Origin: Mimachlamys varia
Taxonomy: Eukaryota; Mollusca; Bivalvia; Pectinida; Pectinidae
Direction of reading: 5' to 3'
DNA length: 64,000 bases
Assembly: GCA_947623455.1 (NCBI GenBank)
Contig: OX392534.1
Coordinates: 32,486,926 to 32,550,925, forward strand
Below are positions 60,831-64,000 of this stretch, in pieces (the first letter of the stretch is position 1; each line of letters begins with the position of its first letter). The translations under genes were made by a program, and so were the position numbers. The notes beneath the pieces are model-generated. The model saw nothing but the letters and a program-made list of their open reading frames with translations, did no database searches and had not been told where the DNA came from.

Positions 60831-62268
60831 ACTCCATACAACCAAATCAACCAGTACTAAAAGCTCTATTTTCATATTTGCAATTTGTTCCAGTTTTTTA
60901 ATGACAACAATTAATGGCCTAACAGTTTGGCCCCAAGGCAGAGATTGTCAAAGAGAACAAAATGTAAAACAACAATATCAGGGGAAATAACTCAACAACT
61001 AAACATCTAAACAAACCGGCTGCAGTAAGATTGTTTCACATCACTTTTTTATTGCAGGCTCATTGTCCACAAATACTTACACTTATCAAATACAACATTT
61101 CACTCAATAGGATGCATAAAGAATTTGGTGGCGAAAAAAAAATCCACCATTTTTAATTATTAACATTGTTGTCTATTAAGAATGAATACATAGAAAAGGG
61201 ATACATAATAAATATACATATACTGGATGTATCAGGTAACCTTGACCTTTTGACCTTTCTCTCTCACTTCGCTACTCAGAAAGACACTCCATGTATAAAT
61301 TTGCGATTGCAAATGCAGGAACACATGAATTAAGATTTATTGTTGCAGAGACAGCGCAAGAGACAGAAAGAGTAATCTCCCCTTGGCCATGGTCCCTCCT
61401 TATATAAGATGAGGTGAATATCATTTTTTATGAATCAAGACTCACACTAAATGAGAACTAATCTCCAATATAGAGAGCATTATATAAAAACATTTTAAGT
61501 TTTTGGCTCCAACATAATGGGATTAAGTACGGCTGTAGTTTGTGAAGCCTTCATCTGACAAAATCAAAATATAGATGAACTACATTGTCTATCAATGATA
61601 TTTGATCGTTAAAATATTGAACGATCATTTCTGTGTACAACAGATACACTATCTACAAATACAAACTATTGGGGAGGGGGGCTATTGAGGGTCATCAAAT
61701 CATATTTAGTTTAATAATATTTTTTCTTAATTTATGAGATTCTTGATGAGCACTAATCCTGATAAAACAATAAATGTGATTTTTTTTTCAACCAAATCCA
61801 TGGTAAAACCTTTTATCTGCACTTTTTTTTTCCCTAAATATTTTAAAAAGACTAATTTTTGCATTTTATATTGCTGAAAGATATGGTCCACAGTTCAGGA
61901 ACATCTGTTTATTGACGTTTTTAAAAGCTATTTCATCCAAAATATTTTTATTTATTTCTTTTTACTATTTTAGACTTTCTTTCTAAGAAATACCAAGTTT
62001 AGTCATGTAATCAGGTATGATGCCAAGAGGTTCTGCTTCATTTAACACCGAACATATCACAACAAAGCTTTGAGACAGAAATGATAAATATTATATCAAT
62101 TATACCAGTTAATTCCAGTCTGGAAAATTCAAATGAGAAAGCAAAAAGAAGATAAAAAGCTGAATACTGTAGCAAATATTTCTAACTTTTATTCATTTTT
62201 TAAAGTAGAAACACAATTTTTATTTTTGAATTACCTTTACCTTCCTTAAATGAGTTTAATCTCATTGT
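60831..62268. other. No gene seen
   Basis: AT-rich with T and A runs. No feature beyond isolated CCTTGACC-type motifs at about 61,240-61,255, which resemble the minisatellite that starts at 62269. Confidence 0.5.
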
Positions 62269-62700
62269 TGTGACCTTTAACATTTTCTAGATACTATATC
62301 TTTTTTTTTGATGACCTTCACCTTTGTCTATTGACCTTATACTTCCTCTACTGATCTTCACTTTTTCTCATTTGACCTTAACCTTCCTCTTGCGACCTTA
62401 ATATTCCTTTTGTGACCTTAACCTACCCCCTGTGACCTTAACATTCCCTTTGTGACCTGAAACTTCCTTTTGTGATCTTAACATTCCCTTTGTGGCCTTA
62501 ACTTTCGTTTTAAGACTTAAACTTTCCTCTTGTGACCTTAACCTTTCTCTTGTGACCTTAACCTTCCTCTTGTGACCTCATTTTTCTAGTGACAGAATTT
62601 TTTTCTACAGACCACAAATTTTCTCCTGTAACCATAAACTCTCTCTAATGACCTTGACCTTCCTCTTTCATCTTCTTTTAGTGACCTTTGTCCTTTTTTC
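62269..62700 (+). repeat. 20-bp TGACCTT minisatellite
   Basis: An exact 20-bp spacing of TGTGACCTTAACCTTCCTCT-type copies runs over 62,371-62,590, with looser copies on both sides. About 17-20 copies in all. Each has TGACCT, which is AGGTCA, the nuclear-receptor half-site, on the minus strand. Confidence 0.85.
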
Positions 62701-62888
62701 TATAAATAACCAATGGTCCCCTTGCTAACATAAAATGTAGTATCTATAACCACATCTAAACAGTAACAAATTTCCTCCATGTAACGTAAATGTGGTCATA
62801 TAGTTTGTGCTCCTAAATATATAGTACAATATGTATAACAATAAAACCAGCTGTTCAACTCAACTACACAATTTGTAATATCAGTTTA

Positions 62889-64000
62889 ACAAGAGATCCC
62901 AGAGGGATCTTGGCGCCCACCATCAAATGATCTAAGTTTGTTTTTTGAAAGATGGTTCTTTTCTCTTCTTTCGATTTTCTCTTAGGTGTTGATTAAGTGT
63001 GAGCAGAGACTCTGGTGGGACACAGATGCATTTTTTTGTTTTTTTTTTTTGTGAATTACATTGTCGTTTCCTTATTCTTAGCATAGCTAGGCACCAGGAG
63101 GAACCTACATATGAAATTTGTGAAAGTTCCCTTCAGTATATTCTCAGAAATAGGGATAACAAACTTCAATTGTCAAAATCAAAGATGGCTGCCTGTCGGC
63201 CATGTTGTTTTCCGATCTGTCCAAAAATGGAATATGCACAACTACGGACCAAGGTGAACCAATAAATGAAATTTGAGAAAGATACCTTCAGTACTTTCTT
63301 AGAAATAGCGATAACAAACTTCAATTGTCAAAATCCAAGATGGCTGCCTGTCAGCCATATTGTTTTCTGATCTGTCCCAAAATGCAATATACACAACAAG
63401 GGACAAAGGTGAACCAACACATGAAATTTGAGAAAGATACCTTCAGTAATTTCTGAGAAATAGCCATAACGAACTTCAATTGTCAAAATCCGAGATGGCT
63501 GCCTGTCGGCCATGTTGTTTTCGGATTGGTCCAAAAATGCAATATGCATAACTAGGCACCAAGGGGAACCTACACATGAAATTTGAGAAAGATCCATTCA
63601 GTACATTCTCAGAAATAGGGATAACAAAGTTCAAATGTCAAAATCCAAGATGGCTGCCTGTCGGCCATCTTGAATTCAGATCGGTCCCAAAATGGAATAT
63701 AACAACTACGGACCAAGGTGAACCAACACATGAAATTTGAGAAAGATACCTTCAGTACTTTCTTAGAAATAGCGATAACAAACTTCAATTGTCAAAATCC
63801 AAGATGGCTGCCTGTCGGCCATGTTGTTTTTGGATTGGTCCCAAAATGCAATATGCATAACTACACACCAAGGGGAACCTACACATGAAATTTGAGAAAG
63901 ATCCATTCAGTACATTCTCAGAAATAGCGATAACAAAGTTCAACTGTCAAAATCCAAGATGGCTGCCTGTCGGCCATGTTGTTTTCGGATTGGTCCAAAA
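62889..64000 (+). mobile_element. Hairpin-headed element with 155-bp internal repeats (pearl/Helentron-like), partial
   Basis: It opens with AGATCCC-AGA-GGGATCT (62894-62910) followed by TGGCGCCCACC, then a T-rich stretch, then tandem repeats to the window end. A short hairpin at one end with a central block of about 160-bp repeats is the layout of 'pearl' elements of bivalves, which have been related to non-autonomous Helentrons. The family label rests on layout only, and the far end is outside the window. Confidence 0.5.
63090..64000 (+). repeat. 155-bp tandem repeats inside the hairpin-headed element
   Basis: The marker GATGGCTGCCTGTCGG begins at 63184, 63339, 63494, 63649, 63803 and 63958, so the period is 155 (once 154). 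At least six copies, truncated by the window end. Alternate copies look more alike (for example 63339 with 63803, and 63649 with 63958), hinting at a dimeric pattern. Frames at 62999-63265 and 63597-63328 are spurious. Confidence 0.9.

Noticed and set aside
62999..63597. 88- and 89-codon frames in the right-hand repeats
   Set aside because: They read through 155-bp tandem repeats of a non-coding mobile element.

Overview
This is animal nuclear DNA, most likely from a bivalve mollusc. It is AT-rich, has interrupted genes with GT-AG introns, and carries tRNA-derived SINE heads, MITE-like palindromes, minisatellites and, at the right end, a hairpin-headed element with 155-bp internal tandem repeats that resembles the bivalve 'pearl'/Helentron-type elements I know of. 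There is no operon structure, no Shine-Dalgarno pattern and no long uninterrupted reading frame. The species assignment is inference.

Positions 1-49,876 (with a diverged last copy to about 53,270) are a head-to-tail tandem array of a 4.77-kb unit. Units start at 1, 4766, 9537, 14299, 19063, 23836, 28603, 33372, 38137, 42912 and 49877, and the array probably continues to the left of the window. Units 1-9 are almost identical. Their lengths (4762-4775 bp) differ only through a poly-C/poly-A tract, plus one T in unit 8. Unit 10 is array-type to about 45,193 and then older, diverged sequence with a 1.44-kb DNA transposon inserted. Unit 11 is diverged throughout and lacks a SINE-MITE-SINE block present in all the others.

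Open frames alone suggest the unit is non-coding, but the minus strand holds a convincing four-exon gene in every unit. A signal-peptide exon, a 97-nt exon, a hydrophobic-segment exon and a terminal exon join in frame (83+97+136+293 nt = 609 nt, 202 residues plus stop), with canonical splice sites at each junction. All 11 copies are open, including the diverged ones. I do not recognise the family. Two perfect CRE/ATF palindromes (TGACGTCA), exactly 35 bp apart, lie about 100-140 bp upstream of each ATG and are kept in all 11 units. Each unit also holds a 47-bp minisatellite (9 copies), an upstream SINE-MITE-SINE block and a 38-bp satellite (about 17 copies; about 30 in unit 10). The multi-frame reading frames in the 38-bp satellite are artefacts.

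From 53,270 to 64,000 the DNA is mostly repeats and AT-rich non-coding sequence. It contains a nested-palindrome MITE, a pair of about 115-bp direct repeats, an inverted decayed copy of intron 1 of the array gene (55,379-55,846), a TTCATGAA-rich patch, a possible bidirectional promoter near 56.6-56.8 kb, a tRNA-derived SINE, a 28-bp minisatellite, a 20-bp TGACCT minisatellite and the 155-bp tandem-repeat element that runs off the window end. I found no well-supported protein gene in this part.
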